A DNA stretch of 64,000 nucleotides from Chryseobacterium sp. JUb7 (lineage in GTDB: Bacteria; Bacteroidota; Bacteroidia; Flavobacteriales; Weeksellaceae). Location: assembly GCF_024806495.1 (NCBI RefSeq), contig NZ_JANUFF010000006.1:186001-250000 (forward strand). Reading direction: 5' to 3'. Numbering within the stretch: position 1 is the first letter of the stretch; each line of letters opens with the position of its first letter. The translations under genes and the position numbers were made by a program. Below the pieces are notes generated by a model, which had not been told where the DNA came from, did not search any database, and saw nothing but the letters and a program-made list of their open reading frames with translations. This document shows, one piece after another, positions 9,070 to 17,801 of this stretch.

Positions 9070-9203
9070 AATGATCTTATTTTTAAATGTTAATAATGGA
9101 ATCTGATTAAAAATTTGTAAAAAAGAGAATAACAATCCTACAGATGAATATTTGTTCATCGCTTATTTTTACCTAAAAAACTTGTTTGTGATTTTAAAAG
9201 AAT

Positions 9204-10211
9204 TTACTTTTTGTTATCTACGAAAACATAAAGCTTAACTGCTTTTCCATTTTCGAAAACAAAGAGATCCATTCCGGTAACAGCGTCAGGTTTTTCGGGA
9301 GTTCCGTTCTGCCAGTACAGTCTTGCAATGTTGTGATTAACATCGATTGATTTGATATGAGAAAATCTGGACAGAGGATTTTTCTGCTGCAATCCATCCA
9401 CAAAACCATTAATTTCTTTGTGCCCGACAGCAACAAAATGACTGTCTATCATTTCAATATCAGCTGCATAAATTTTTGACATTAATACTTCACGTTTTTT
9501 AAGGTCTCTCTCGTTCCAGATTGCTAAATGGCCTTCTACTAAAGAACGAATTTCATTCTCAGTAAGTAGGTTTGAATCTGTTTTTTCAGTTTTGTTTTTC
9601 ACAGCATCTTTTGGTGACCATAAAATTGTTCCCGGATTATTTTTCTCATAGCCTTTTCCATTGGGGTAAGAAACCAACTCCATTTTGGAACCCCAAGGTG
9701 TTGCAAAATAAACCCAAGTCTCCCCTTCCGTATCGCCTGAAGGCATCAAAAACGGTTCTCCTAAGAATTGTATTCCCTTACTTTTCAGATAAGCTACACT
9801 TTTGCTGATATCATTGGTGTAAAAAGCAATATGACTGGCTCCGATGTCATCTCCTCCCGGTTGCTGTGTGCTTCCTTTGTTGTCTTTATATTCGAATAAT
9901 TCTATATTGGCTCCTGTTCCCGCTTTTACCATTTTGATGGTTACAGGACCTGTTTTGGGTTGCATATGATTGTTCTTTTTCCAAGCATCATCCAAGGGAA
10001 TAGGTCCTAAAGTCGTTACAGCCGAAAATCCCAAAACATCAGTAAAAAAGTTCACTGCCTGCTTCATATCCGGAACATTGATTCCGACGTGATCTATTCC
10101 AAGAATCCCTGTTTTTTCCTGTGCGGAAGTGTTTGCAACTGCTGCTGATAATAAAAGTGCACTTGCTACAGCTGTTGTATTGGCTTTAATTTGTTGTTTT
10201 AAATTGTTCAT
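9204..10211 (-). CDS. Exported VOC-domain protein fused to an NTF2-like domain
   Basis: 335 residues from the ATG at 10211, which starts a signal peptide ending NTSAQ. The frame could begin at 10256, but the duplicated upstream element sits 50 bases before 10211, the same spacing as before the SDR gene, which supports the shorter form. Residues about 35-185 are a glyoxalase/bleomycin-resistance (VOC) domain (ILGIDHVGINVPDMKQAVNFF; ASHIAFYTNDISKSVAYLKSKG; METAL-type Glu in KMELVSY). Residues about 215-335 are NTF2-like (LVEGHLAIWNERD; IEMIDSHFVAVGHKEINGFV). The fusion plus an export signal is unusual for VOC proteins. Function unknown. Confidence 0.85.
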   Translation of the reverse strand: MNNLKQQIKANTTAVASALLLSAAVANTSAQEKTGILGIDHVGINVPDMKQAVNFFTDVLGFSAVTTLGPIPLDDAWKKNNHMQPKTGPVTIKMVKAGTGANIELFEYKDNKGSTQQPGGDDIGASHIAFYTNDISKSVAYLKSKGIQFLGEPFLMPSGDTEGETWVYFATPWGSKMELVSYPNGKGYEKNNPGTILWSPKDAVKNKTEKTDSNLLTENEIRSLVEGHLAIWNERDLKKREVLMSKIYAADIEMIDSHFVAVGHKEINGFVDGLQQKNPLSRFSHIKSIDVNHNIARLYWQNGTPEKPDAVTGMDLFVFENGKAVKLYVFVDNKK

Positions 10212-10261
10212 TGTGATCATTTTTTTGTTGTTATTTATAAAGCAAATTTCCAACATTCAGC

Positions 10262-10315
10262 AGCCTTTTTCCATTGATAAAAGCTTGAAAAAAAAACAAA
10301 CAAATGTCAATGAAA
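10262..10315. promoter_or_regulatory. 54-bp duplicated promoter element, copy A
   Basis: Matches 11965-12018 at 51 of 54 positions. It carries a separated inverted repeat, CATTGAT (10272-10278) and GTCAATG (10306-10312), around an A-rich and CAAACAAA core. It lies 50 bases upstream of the VOC/NTF2 gene. Copy B lies 52 bases upstream of the SDR gene, next to a Crp/Fnr-type regulator gene, so a shared operator is likely (inference). Confidence 0.65.
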
Positions 10316-10345
10316 TTGATGATTTTAAATATTATTAAAACAAAG

Positions 10346-10373
10346 AAGGCTGGAATAAAAATATTCCAACCTT
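10346..10373 (-). terminator. Terminator of the small secreted protein gene
   Basis: A 12-bp stem (AAGGTTGGAATA on the - strand, one G-U pair) with a 4-nt loop, followed by CTTCTTTGTTTT on the - strand, 40 bases past the stop at 10414. A very similar hairpin at 11005-11031 ends the next gene. Confidence 0.75.
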
Positions 10374-10413
10374 TAGTTTATTAAAGCCTTATTTAGATTG
10401 TTTGATTATCCTG

Positions 10414-10776
10414 TTATTGCAAGAGAGCTCCGCAATCTGTTCCCAAATTTTCCATTTTTTCTTTTAGCTCCATTTTTTCAGCCTTTTGTATCAGTTCTTT
10501 TGGAGGAGCTTGTCCTGGTTTTGTGTTGCTTAGTTTGTAAAAGATTTTAAGTTCATCTACAGTCAGTTTTTCACCTAATTCTTTCGTAAAACAATCGGCA
10601 AAATTTTCGGATTTGTCTTTAGGAGAACCATCTGCGATCATTTCTTTAGCCATTGTATTTCGCAGTGACTTTAGCATAGACTCTTTGGTTTCTGCAGGTT
10701 TTGATTTCGACTGTGCCATTGCTACACCAGATCCACTCATGATCATCATGCAGAATGCAAAAAATAGTTTTTTCAT
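10414..10776 (-). CDS. Small secreted protein of unknown function
   Basis: 120 residues with a signal peptide (MKKLFFAFCMMIMSGSGVAMAQ). The mature part is about 98 residues, helical and Lys-rich (SMLKSLRNTMAKEMIADGS, LTVDELKIFYKLSNTKPG). It has two cysteines (ADCF, TDCGALLQ) that could form a disulfide. The layout resembles small periplasmic DUF2059-like helical proteins, but the match is not firm. It has its own terminator. Confidence 0.75.
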   Translation of the reverse strand: MKKLFFAFCMMIMSGSGVAMAQSKSKPAETKESMLKSLRNTMAKEMIADGSPKDKSENFADCFTKELGEKLTVDELKIFYKLSNTKPGQAPPKELIQKAEKMELKEKMENLGTDCGALLQ

Positions 10777-10938
10777 TGTTATTTCGTTTAAAGGTTAAAA
10801 ATAGGCTATTTTCTGATAATTGAATTATTGTCAGTAATAAAATACTCCTCCAGAATATCGAATTGCATTGTCGGAAATTCCGATAAGTTAAAACTGTTTT
10901 TTGGAATGAGAAACTTTGTATTTCAAGAGATTGCTTTA

Positions 10939-10956
10939 CTTCGATAAGCTCAGCAT
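10939..10956. repeat. Degenerate member of the CTTCGACAAGCTCAGCAT repeat family
   Basis: CTTCGATAAGCTCAGCAT differs by one base from the core of the repeats at 62492, 63331 and 63898. It lies in the gap between the small secreted protein and SDR genes. Confidence 0.55.
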
Positions 10957-11004
10957 AAATTCCAAGCAGGATTAAGCTCCAAATAAAAAACTCCATAAAA
11001 AACA

Positions 11005-11031
11005 AAAGCTGGAACGAAACATTCCAACCTT
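11005..11031 (-). terminator. Terminator of the SDR gene
   Basis: On the - strand AAAGGTTGGAATG pairs with CGTTCCAGCTTT (two G-U pairs) and is followed by TTGTTTTTT. It closely resembles the hairpin at 10346-10373. Confidence 0.75.
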
Positions 11032-11054
11032 TGAGTTATTATTTAAAATTTTAA

Positions 11055-11912
11055 TTATTCGCTGTATCTGGCAAGCCATTTCGCTTTCAGTTCGGCTCTG
11101 GCATTGATGAATTCCAGGTCTGTTCCCTGCGCCACGGCATCAAGTGGAAAACGTAAAGGGCGGGCACCTTCTTTCATTTGAATTAATTCCAATATGCCGT
11201 CTGCAATGGTTTGTGGATTCATATTAAATTCTTTCATCTTGCCGAATAATGCTGCTCCAATAGCATTGAATTGTTCCGTTGCCACCGGATCATAAAGTGC
11301 TGCAATCTCAGTTTTGTCGGCATTGACACCGGCCTTTTCACCTGTATTCATTTCTGTCGGATAAACTCCGGGCTGTATGGAAACATTGTCAATATTAAAT
11401 TGTTTTAATTCATCCTGCAAACCTTCTGTTATGCTTTCAACTCCAAATTTCGATGCAAAATAAGGAACCATAAAAGGAGAAGTATGAGCACTTGCTCCGG
11501 AAGTTATATTGATAATTAAACCACTTTTATTTTCTCTCATAGAAGGCAATACGGCCTGGTAAGTCCGGATAACCCCATAAAAATTGACTTCAAACATCTG
11601 GCGGATTCTGTCCAGACTATACGCTTCCAATAATCCGAAACCTGAAACGGCAGCATTGTTGACCAATACATCAATTTTGCCATATTTTTGGATTACTTTT
11701 TCGAAAGCATGGGTTACCGAAGAATCGTCTGTCACATCAATTTCAATCACTTCTAAATTTGGAAGAGCTCCTAATTCTTTGGCCACGGCTTTGTTTTTTC
11801 CTGAAATACCGCGCATTCCCGCGATTACGGTATAACCTGCGTTGGCAAGTGTTGTTGCTGTCAATTTTCCGAAACCTGTGCTTGTCCCTGTTATAAAAAC
11901 TGTTTTATTCAT
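11055..11912 (-). CDS. Short-chain dehydrogenase/reductase (classical SDR)
   Basis: 285 residues. The cofactor motif is GTSTGFGK (TGxxxGxG type), followed by NNAAVSG, the Ser in NITSGAS and the active-site YFASK. The C-terminal part (IQPGVYPTEMNTG) resembles the NADP-dependent SDR group often annotated as oxidoreductase or ketoreductase of unknown substrate. The 54-bp element shared with the VOC/NTF2 gene lies 52 bases upstream. A Crp/Fnr-type gene precedes it on the same strand. Confidence 0.9.
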   Translation of the reverse strand: MNKTVFITGTSTGFGKLTATTLANAGYTVIAGMRGISGKNKAVAKELGALPNLEVIEIDVTDDSSVTHAFEKVIQKYGKIDVLVNNAAVSGFGLLEAYSLDRIRQMFEVNFYGVIRTYQAVLPSMRENKSGLIINITSGASAHTSPFMVPYFASKFGVESITEGLQDELKQFNIDNVSIQPGVYPTEMNTGEKAGVNADKTEIAALYDPVATEQFNAIGAALFGKMKEFNMNPQTIADGILELIQMKEGARPLRFPLDAVAQGTDLEFINARAELKAKWLARYSE

Positions 11913-11964
11913 TTTGTCTTATTTTTAATTGTTATTTTAATAAGACAAAGATGCTACAACAGGA

Positions 11965-12018
11965 AGCCTTTTTCCATTGACAAAAGCTTGAAAAAAAAGC
12001 AAACAAAAGTCAATGAAA
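11965..12018. promoter_or_regulatory. 54-bp duplicated promoter element, copy B
   Basis: Three mismatches to copy A (10262-10315). Here the separated inverted repeat is perfect: CATTGAC at 11975-11981 and GTCAATG at 12009-12015. It lies between the Crp/Fnr-type gene stop and the SDR start. Confidence 0.65.
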
Positions 12019-12028
12019 ACGAGGGGTT

Positions 12029-12607
12029 TTATTTTTCGACCCTGTTTCTACGCAGTCTGGTAAGGGTTTCCGGGGTGATCCCAATGTAGGAAGCAATCAT
12101 ATGCTGTGGAATACGATTGACAATGTGAGGATATTTTTCAAGGAAATTCTGATATTTTTCTTCCGCTGTAAAACTGATATTGGCTAAGATTCTCCCCTGA
12201 GAAACGATAAAGCTTTTTTGAATAATCTGATTAACCAATTGATTCAGTTGGGGAATTTCTGCACATAGCTTTTCAAAATCCGATTTTTCGATTAAGATTA
12301 ATTCCGTAGGTTCAATCGCATCGATATTCAGGCGGGATGGAGTTCCATTAATCAGACTTTCGCGATCTCCCGTCCAGTAGTTTTCCGGAGCAAAATTAAT
12401 GATATGCTCTGTTCCGTTTTCAGCGATCGAAAAGGTTTTCACCAAACCTCTGCAAATAAAAGCATTGTAATGCCAAACCTCTCCTTCCTGTAAAAGAAAT
12501 TGTTTTTTGCGGAGTTTTTTAGGCTTGCATACAGATTCTATCAATTGCATTTCCTGTTCAGAAAGATCTATTTTCTCGGTAAGGTATTTTAGGAAAATCT
12601 CAAACAT
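12029..12607 (-). CDS. Crp/Fnr-family transcriptional regulator
   Basis: 192 residues. The N-terminal cyclic-nucleotide-binding-like beta barrel (about 20-115; FLLQEGEVWHYNAFICRGLVK) is joined to a short HTH at the C-terminus (QHMIASYIGITPETLTRLRRN). There is no Fnr-type cysteine cluster, so an oxygen-sensing iron-sulfur centre is unlikely. Common in flavobacteria as a regulator of a neighbouring gene. The likely targets here are the SDR and VOC/NTF2 genes that share the 54-bp element (inference). Confidence 0.9.
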   Translation of the reverse strand: MFEIFLKYLTEKIDLSEQEMQLIESVCKPKKLRKKQFLLQEGEVWHYNAFICRGLVKTFSIAENGTEHIINFAPENYWTGDRESLINGTPSRLNIDAIEPTELILIEKSDFEKLCAEIPQLNQLVNQIIQKSFIVSQGRILANISFTAEEKYQNFLEKYPHIVNRIPQHMIASYIGITPETLTRLRRNRVEK

Positions 12608-12685
12608 TTTATCATAGCTATTTCACAAATTTAATCAAAATAAAAAGTTTTGACGATAAATATCAATATCAGAAACCTATAAATA

Positions 12686-13123
12686 TTAGAAATCATTTGC
12701 TGTGATGAAGCAGGCATCAATTTTTGTTACTTTTCCTGTAGGATTTAAGGCTTGTAAATCTTCATCATCCGCTAATTCATTTAAAAATTTCTCTTCAGAA
12801 TCAGCTGTTCCAAAAACAATCCATGGCTTTCCGGACTCTGTCTGCATATAATACACCGGAAGCTGCTGCTGCCCGAACTTTAAGTAAAAAACATCGCCAA
12901 TCGGAAAACCATGCAATTCTCCTATACGTTCAAAATCATTACAGTTTTCCCGGTTTTTGATAGATCTCAAAAGTTGTGAACGACATTTTGATTCGATTTC
13001 CCAACTCTCATCTTCATCATTTTGAGATGCATTATTGAATTCCGGTAAAATAGTACGCAGCACAAAATATCGTGTATCATCAATTGTTTTATAGATACTG
13101 AAAATATCATATCCTCCAGCCAT
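12686..13123 (-). CDS. Conserved hypothetical cytoplasmic protein
   Basis: 145 residues, acidic, with no signal peptide or membrane segment. Recognizable stretches are MAGGYDIFSIYKTIDDTRYF, an IESKCRSQLLRSIKNRENC helix with two cysteines, and VYYMQTESGKPWIVFGTADSE, which suggests an alpha/beta fold. I do not recognize the family. It is the first gene of the leftward run that includes the Crp/Fnr-type regulator, with a 78-bp gap. Confidence 0.7.
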   Translation of the reverse strand: MAGGYDIFSIYKTIDDTRYFVLRTILPEFNNASQNDEDESWEIESKCRSQLLRSIKNRENCNDFERIGELHGFPIGDVFYLKFGQQQLPVYYMQTESGKPWIVFGTADSEEKFLNELADDEDLQALNPTGKVTKIDACFITANDF

Positions 13124-13303
13124 TACATTTATTTTTCTGATTAATAATTTTTGTTTCAGCTACTTTCAATGCAGCTTACAGCAAAGTTTAAACAATTTTC
13201 GCATTAATAATAAAATTTTCAAAAAAAAATTAATAAGTTGTCGTAATAAATTAAAGCAATTTTTTTACACTAAGAATTTATCCAACATTGCAAAAAAACT
13301 CTC

Positions 13304-13387
13304 ATGAAAAACTCAAAACTAATTTTAGCGGCAGCCTTAATGGTATTCTCAGCAATTAATATCAATGTACAAAAAAAGATACAATGA
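13304..13387 (+). CDS. Possible 27-residue signal-peptide-like ORF or gene remnant
   Basis: ATG at 13304 to TGA at 13385. The peptide (MKNSKLILAAALMVFSAINI, then seven more residues) looks like a signal peptide that stops shortly after the expected cleavage site. The stop codon overlaps the first base of a weak terminator stem. It may be a decayed secreted-protein gene that kept its 5' end and terminator, or a very small peptide. Confidence 0.3.
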   Translation: MKNSKLILAAALMVFSAININVQKKIQ

Positions 13388-13416
13388 AGCTATACCAAAC
13401 GGATGGCTTCTTTTTT
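13385..13416 (+). terminator. Weak terminator after the tiny ORF
   Basis: GAAGC (13386-13390) pairs with GCTTC (13406-13410) around a 15-nt loop, followed by six T. Confidence 0.4.
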
Positions 13417-13452
13417 GTCCAATTATACATTTCATCCGCAAATTAATTGAAT

Positions 13453-14205
13453 ATGATACAAAAAATTGAATCCATTCAGAAAAAACTATTTGACGGAAAT
13501 GAAGAACAATGTTTAAGCGAGGTTTTTGAAATCGGAACTCAAAAAATTAAATTAATTGATTTCTATAACAGTCCGTTAAGGGAATTAAAAAAAGAAATAG
13601 ATGAGGAAAGTTTTAATACATTAATTCAAGAAAATAAATTTAATCGAATTAATAATAGTTTTGTTGAAAAATATACCTCTGAAAATGAATTAGAAATTCA
13701 CTATCTGGAAAATAATGATCTCATCTACTTATTTTCTTATGGAGAATATCAACCAGGAAGATATATGCTTTTCTTAGAAGGAACCTGGCAATCGTTGTAT
13801 AAAAAAGTGAATACGATTAAAATAGATGTAGATATAGAGAGGGAAGAAACAATTCTGTTATTTAAAATAAGTATATGCAATTTGTCCGAAAAAATTATAA
13901 AATCCAATATATCCGATGATTCAGGAGGCTTTACAAGGAGAACCGTAAACCTGTATGATGAGCATCAAAATAAAGTAGAAAGAGGAGTAAATTACATATC
14001 GCCAATAAAATATACTGAAAACGTAATTACAATTGAAATAGGAAAATCCGCTCAATTTGTTTTAAAGGCCAGATGTGAAGAATTATACAACAGTCTGTTT
14101 CTTGATTTTAAAGGAGTAAATTTCAATGTTGAGAAAAATAAAACGTATTATTTTCAGATGGAATATCTTGATTCAAAATCGGATATGATACCTTTCACTA
14201 TCTAA
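13453..14205 (+). CDS. Hypothetical protein, no recognizable domain
   Basis: 250 residues from the ATG at 13453. The frame also contains a TTG two codons earlier, but ATG is preferred. There is no signal peptide. The N-terminal third is helical and charged (IQKIESIQKKLFDGN; YNSPLRELKKEIDEESF). The rest looks beta-rich (GEYQPGRYMLFLEGTWQSLY; TVNLYDEHQNKVERG; IEIGKSAQFVLKARC). Base composition is more AT-rich than the flanking metabolic genes. I cannot assign a family or role. Confidence 0.7.
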   Translation: MIQKIESIQKKLFDGNEEQCLSEVFEIGTQKIKLIDFYNSPLRELKKEIDEESFNTLIQENKFNRINNSFVEKYTSENELEIHYLENNDLIYLFSYGEYQPGRYMLFLEGTWQSLYKKVNTIKIDVDIEREETILLFKISICNLSEKIIKSNISDDSGGFTRRTVNLYDEHQNKVERGVNYISPIKYTENVITIEIGKSAQFVLKARCEELYNSLFLDFKGVNFNVEKNKTYYFQMEYLDSKSDMIPFTI

Positions 14206-14358
14206 GATATTTTAAGATCGAGACTTCTAATATTTTTTTATCTACCCACAAATAATTAATTAAAATCTCCTTAATTTTTCAGATTAGACAATAAATATCA
14301 ATTTTATACGTCTTTAATTGAGTATTTTAGCAATGGATTAAAATGCGCTAAGATTTTT

Positions 14359-16764
14359 ATGAAAAATATTTTCTTTCTACTGCTTATTTCAACGGTACAG
14401 CCTGTATTATCACAAACGAAACTGGAAAAAGCAATCACAAATCTTGAGAATAATTACGAACAAGAAAAAGTATATCTCCTTACTGATAAATCACAATATG
14501 CCGCCGGCGACCAAATCTGGTTCAAAAGTTTTGTATTTGATGGTTATAACCGTTCTGATTTGTCTACTACTCTTTTTGTGGAATTATACGACTCTGATAA
14601 GAAATTAATAGACTGGAAGACCATACTTCTTACCAATGGCGAAGGCAGCGGAGATTTTAAACTCAAAGAAAATCTTCCGGAGCAGGTTTATTTCGTAAGG
14701 GCTTATACGCCTTATATGAACAATTTCAGTGAAGATTTTCAGATTGTAAAAACGATTCCTGTTTACAATCCGAATGCAACTGAAACATTAGAGATTTCTA
14801 AAAATTCTGACTGGTCTGCGAAAGCTTTCCCTGAAGGAGGAAATTTTATTGATGGTATGCCTACGAAATTCGCTGTAAGATTATCAACCAGTAATTCTTT
14901 TCCTGAAAACTGGAGCGGAAAAGTAATAGATGCACAAAACCCAAAAATATCTATTGCTACATTTAAATCTTTTGATAAAAATGTCGGGGCTTTTAAGATA
15001 ACTCCCGTTTTAGGAAAAAAATATCAGGTTATTATTCAGGACAATATGGGGAAAAACCAGACCATCGATCTGCCTCCTGTTGCCGACAGCGGTATCAATC
15101 TGGAAGTTTACAGCTCGAAGGAAGGAGTTAAATATACCTTAAAAGGAGTCAATTTAAAACAGCAGTTCCAAAATTATAAAATTGTCGGAACCATTAATAA
15201 TCATCTTGCCTATAAAGCCAATATCTCTAAGTTAACGAATGAAGTATCAAGTCTTATTCCTACGAAAATAAGCAATGGAAACAACGGGATTTTACAATTA
15301 GCCATCTTTGATGATCAGGATAACCTCGTTGCAAAGCGACTTTGTTTTATAAAACCCAATAATTTAAGGATTGAGAAGGCCACAATGATCGATCAGAGTT
15401 TAAAACAAACTCCAAGATCTTTCAACAGTATTGACCTTTCTCCTGAGACGCATTTTAAGAATTATACCGTTTTGGTAAGTGAAGATGACGGCACCAACAG
15501 TCCGGAAGAAGAAAACTTATTGAGCGGTCTTTGGCTGACAGGAGATTTTACCTCAAAAATAGATGCTCCGGCACAGTATTTTTCTAAAAATGCCAACAGT
15601 GAAGCCCTGGACGCTTTGATGATTTCTGAAACCTGGAAAAGATTTGACTGGAATTCAGTACTTAACGGATCTGTACCGACCATAAAAAACAATGCTCAAA
15701 AATTTCTTTCATATAAAGTAAAACCTGTTAAAGACAATGGTTTGATGAAAGATACCAATGTAAATTTAATGTTGAAATTAGGTCAGAATGAGCCTACTAT
15801 AAGTCAATTCCGAACAGATCAGAACGGATATATTTATTTAAACAGTCTTAGCTTTGATGAACCTTTGAATGTTTCATTATTTATCAATTCAGAAAAGAAT
15901 AAAGAAGTGAATAACGATAATTTATTCGTCACGGTAGAACCCCTTGTTAATCCTACAGAATTTAAAGGCAATTTGCCTGCTACAAAATACAAACTGGTGA
16001 AAGCTGCCGAAAATAAAAAGCTTCCACAATCAATTTCCAGAGCCATCAACACTCAGAAAAACATAAAAAAAACACATGAGCAGATTGAGCAGATTGAAGA
16101 GGTAAAATTAGTAGGAAAAAAGGCGGATCCCAAAGAAGAACTCGACAAGCAACTGTCTACAGGAATGTTTAGCTCTCTCAATACCACTATATTCGATTTT
16201 GTAAATGAAGATCAACATGCCGCAGGATCAAGCAATATACTAGACTGGCTGCAAGGAAGAGCGGCGGGCTTAACATTTCAAAGGGATAATTCAGGGGTGA
16301 ATGCACCTTATATTCGTGGTCAACAGGCTAAATTATATTTGGATGAAGTACAGACCGACCCCAGTATGATTTCAAGCCTTCCTATAAGCAGTATTGCGAT
16401 GGTGAAAATTATTAAAGGATCAGGATTAATAGGTGATGCTGTAGCGATCTACACCATGAGAGGCAATATGAAATCTAAAAATAATGAAAAAAAGCAAACA
16501 GAAAATAAAAATTCATCTTTAGTAAAAGGTTATGATAAACCTTCAGAATTTCCTATTGAGATGCTGGATAATGATGATCCTTCAAAGAAAATCGACAATG
16601 ATACCAGAGAAACACTCTATTGGAATCCTAATTTATTTGACAGTGATTATGTTCCGCCAAGAATTAAATTTTTCAATAATGACACTGCAAAACAATATAA
16701 AGTTCTGATCATCAGTTTCGATGAAGATGATAATTTACTTTATGATCAGCAAGTTTTAAAATAA
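14359..16764 (+). CDS. Secreted MG2/TonB-plug-domain protein
   Basis: 801 residues with a signal peptide ending LSQ. The N-terminal domain has the macroglobulin-like MG2 signature (YLLTDKSQYAAGDQIWFKSF), followed by more beta-sandwich sequence. Residues about 620-710 form a TonB-receptor plug (DWLQGRAAGLTF, PYIRGQQAKLYLDEV, SIAMVKIIKGSGLIGDAVAIY). There is no 22-strand barrel after the plug, so it is not a transporter. Such MG2-plug proteins are common and uncharacterized in Bacteroidota. The function is unknown, perhaps envelope assembly or partner docking. Confidence 0.82.
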   Translation: MKNIFFLLLISTVQPVLSQTKLEKAITNLENNYEQEKVYLLTDKSQYAAGDQIWFKSFVFDGYNRSDLSTTLFVELYDSDKKLIDWKTILLTNGEGSGDFKLKENLPEQVYFVRAYTPYMNNFSEDFQIVKTIPVYNPNATETLEISKNSDWSAKAFPEGGNFIDGMPTKFAVRLSTSNSFPENWSGKVIDAQNPKISIATFKSFDKNVGAFKITPVLGKKYQVIIQDNMGKNQTIDLPPVADSGINLEVYSSKEGVKYTLKGVNLKQQFQNYKIVGTINNHLAYKANISKLTNEVSSLIPTKISNGNNGILQLAIFDDQDNLVAKRLCFIKPNNLRIEKATMIDQSLKQTPRSFNSIDLSPETHFKNYTVLVSEDDGTNSPEEENLLSGLWLTGDFTSKIDAPAQYFSKNANSEALDALMISETWKRFDWNSVLNGSVPTIKNNAQKFLSYKVKPVKDNGLMKDTNVNLMLKLGQNEPTISQFRTDQNGYIYLNSLSFDEPLNVSLFINSEKNKEVNNDNLFVTVEPLVNPTEFKGNLPATKYKLVKAAENKKLPQSISRAINTQKNIKKTHEQIEQIEEVKLVGKKADPKEELDKQLSTGMFSSLNTTIFDFVNEDQHAAGSSNILDWLQGRAAGLTFQRDNSGVNAPYIRGQQAKLYLDEVQTDPSMISSLPISSIAMVKIIKGSGLIGDAVAIYTMRGNMKSKNNEKKQTENKNSSLVKGYDKPSEFPIEMLDNDDPSKKIDNDTRETLYWNPNLFDSDYVPPRIKFFNNDTAKQYKVLIISFDEDDNLLYDQQVLK

Positions 16765-16782
16765 TATTTTCCTAATCAATTA

Positions 16783-16831
16783 AATTTAAGACTGAGGATT
16801 AATCATATTTTCATCAGAAATAGTACTTACT
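16783..16831. repeat. Imperfect direct repeat flanking the DJ-1/PfpI gene, copy A
   Basis: Starts AATTTAAGACTGAGGATTAA and ends TAGTACTTAC. About 80 percent match to 17802-17849. The similarity extends upstream as ATAATATTTTCC, which in copy A directly follows the MG2/plug gene stop. Copy B may therefore be the remnant of a lost paralogue's 3' flank. Confidence 0.5.
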
Positions 16832-16864
16832 GTCACTTAAAAGATAGCTACGGGATTTATAAAG

Positions 16865-16902
16865 TCGGCTGATTCACAGATGAATCAGCCGAATTTTATT
16901 TT
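16865..16902 (+). terminator. Strong terminator, probably bidirectional
   Basis: A 12-bp perfect stem (TCGGCTGATTCA at 16865-16876, complement at 16881-16892) with a 4-nt loop, then ATTTTATTTTT on the + strand. It serves the MG2/plug gene and possibly the converging DJ-1/PfpI gene. Confidence 0.85.
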
Positions 16903-16923
16903 TAAACAGGCCGTGAAAAGTGT

Positions 16924-17601
16924 TTATATAAGCTTCAACAGTTCTTCTGCAACTTTTTCAGAAGAAGCAGGATTTTGTCCTGTAACCAGCTTTCCGTCTA
17001 CTACCGCATATGGATTCCAGTCTGCGATCTTACTGTATACTCCTCCATTCTTCTTTAACATATCTTCTACCAAAAAAGGAACAATTTCTGTCAGCTGAAC
17101 AGCTTCTTCTTCTGTGTTGGTAAATCCGGTCACTTTTTTACCGTTTACCAGATATTCACCGTTTATTTTTACATCCTTTAAAACTCCGGGTGCGTGGCAT
17201 ACAAATCCTACAGGTTTATCATTTGAATAAAAATCAACAATAAGCTCTTGAGAAACTTTATCTTCCGCCAGATCCCATAAAGGACCATGTCCTCCCGGAT
17301 AAAATACAGCATCAAAATCTTCGCTTTTCACCTCTGATAACTTATATGTATTTTTCAATTTATCCTTTAAAATAGTATCATTATCCATTCTTCGTGTAGC
17401 TTCCGTTTGAGCGGAAGGATCTTCACTTTTCGGATCAATAGGCGGAAGGCCTCCTTTTGGAGATGCAAGTGTAATCTCAACACCTTTATCAGATAGTGCA
17501 TAATAGGGAGCTGCTAATTCTTCTGTCCAGAATCCGGTCTTCAGACCTGTATCTCCTAATTCATCGTGACTCGTAAGTACAAATAAAACTTTTTTACTCA
17601 T
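16924..17601 (-). CDS. DJ-1/PfpI-family protein (Hsp31-like)
   Basis: 225 residues. Class I glutamine-amidotransferase-like fold with the nucleophile elbow VGFVCHAPG (Cys followed by His), the FYPGGHGPLWDL segment that supplies the conserved Gly/His, and an N-terminal LTSHDELGDTGLKTGFWTEE with the family's acidic Glu. It matches the HchA/YajL-like branch linked to glyoxalase III or deglycase-type activity and carbonyl stress, though which activity applies is uncertain. Cytoplasmic and monocistronic, flanked by imperfect direct repeats. Confidence 0.9.
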   Translation of the reverse strand: MSKKVLFVLTSHDELGDTGLKTGFWTEELAAPYYALSDKGVEITLASPKGGLPPIDPKSEDPSAQTEATRRMDNDTILKDKLKNTYKLSEVKSEDFDAVFYPGGHGPLWDLAEDKVSQELIVDFYSNDKPVGFVCHAPGVLKDVKINGEYLVNGKKVTGFTNTEEEAVQLTEIVPFLVEDMLKKNGGVYSKIADWNPYAVVDGKLVTGQNPASSEKVAEELLKLI

Positions 17602-17801
17602 TTTTATATTTATTTAATTTTATATTACAAAGTTCATCATATTTGTTTTTTAAAAACAGGATTTAAGTCACTATTTCTGTGTGATCCAAATCACAATTCT
17701 GTAAAAGCAAAATAGAAAAACATGCCATTCGGTCATAGATAACTGATCAATCACCACTTTCAAAAGATAATATTTTCCAGAATCTGATCTTCTAATTTAT
17801 T

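Noticed and set aside
10646..11005. 119-codon - strand frame overlapping the small secreted protein gene
   Set aside because: Out of frame with the well-supported gene at 10414-10776, and it crosses its start region.
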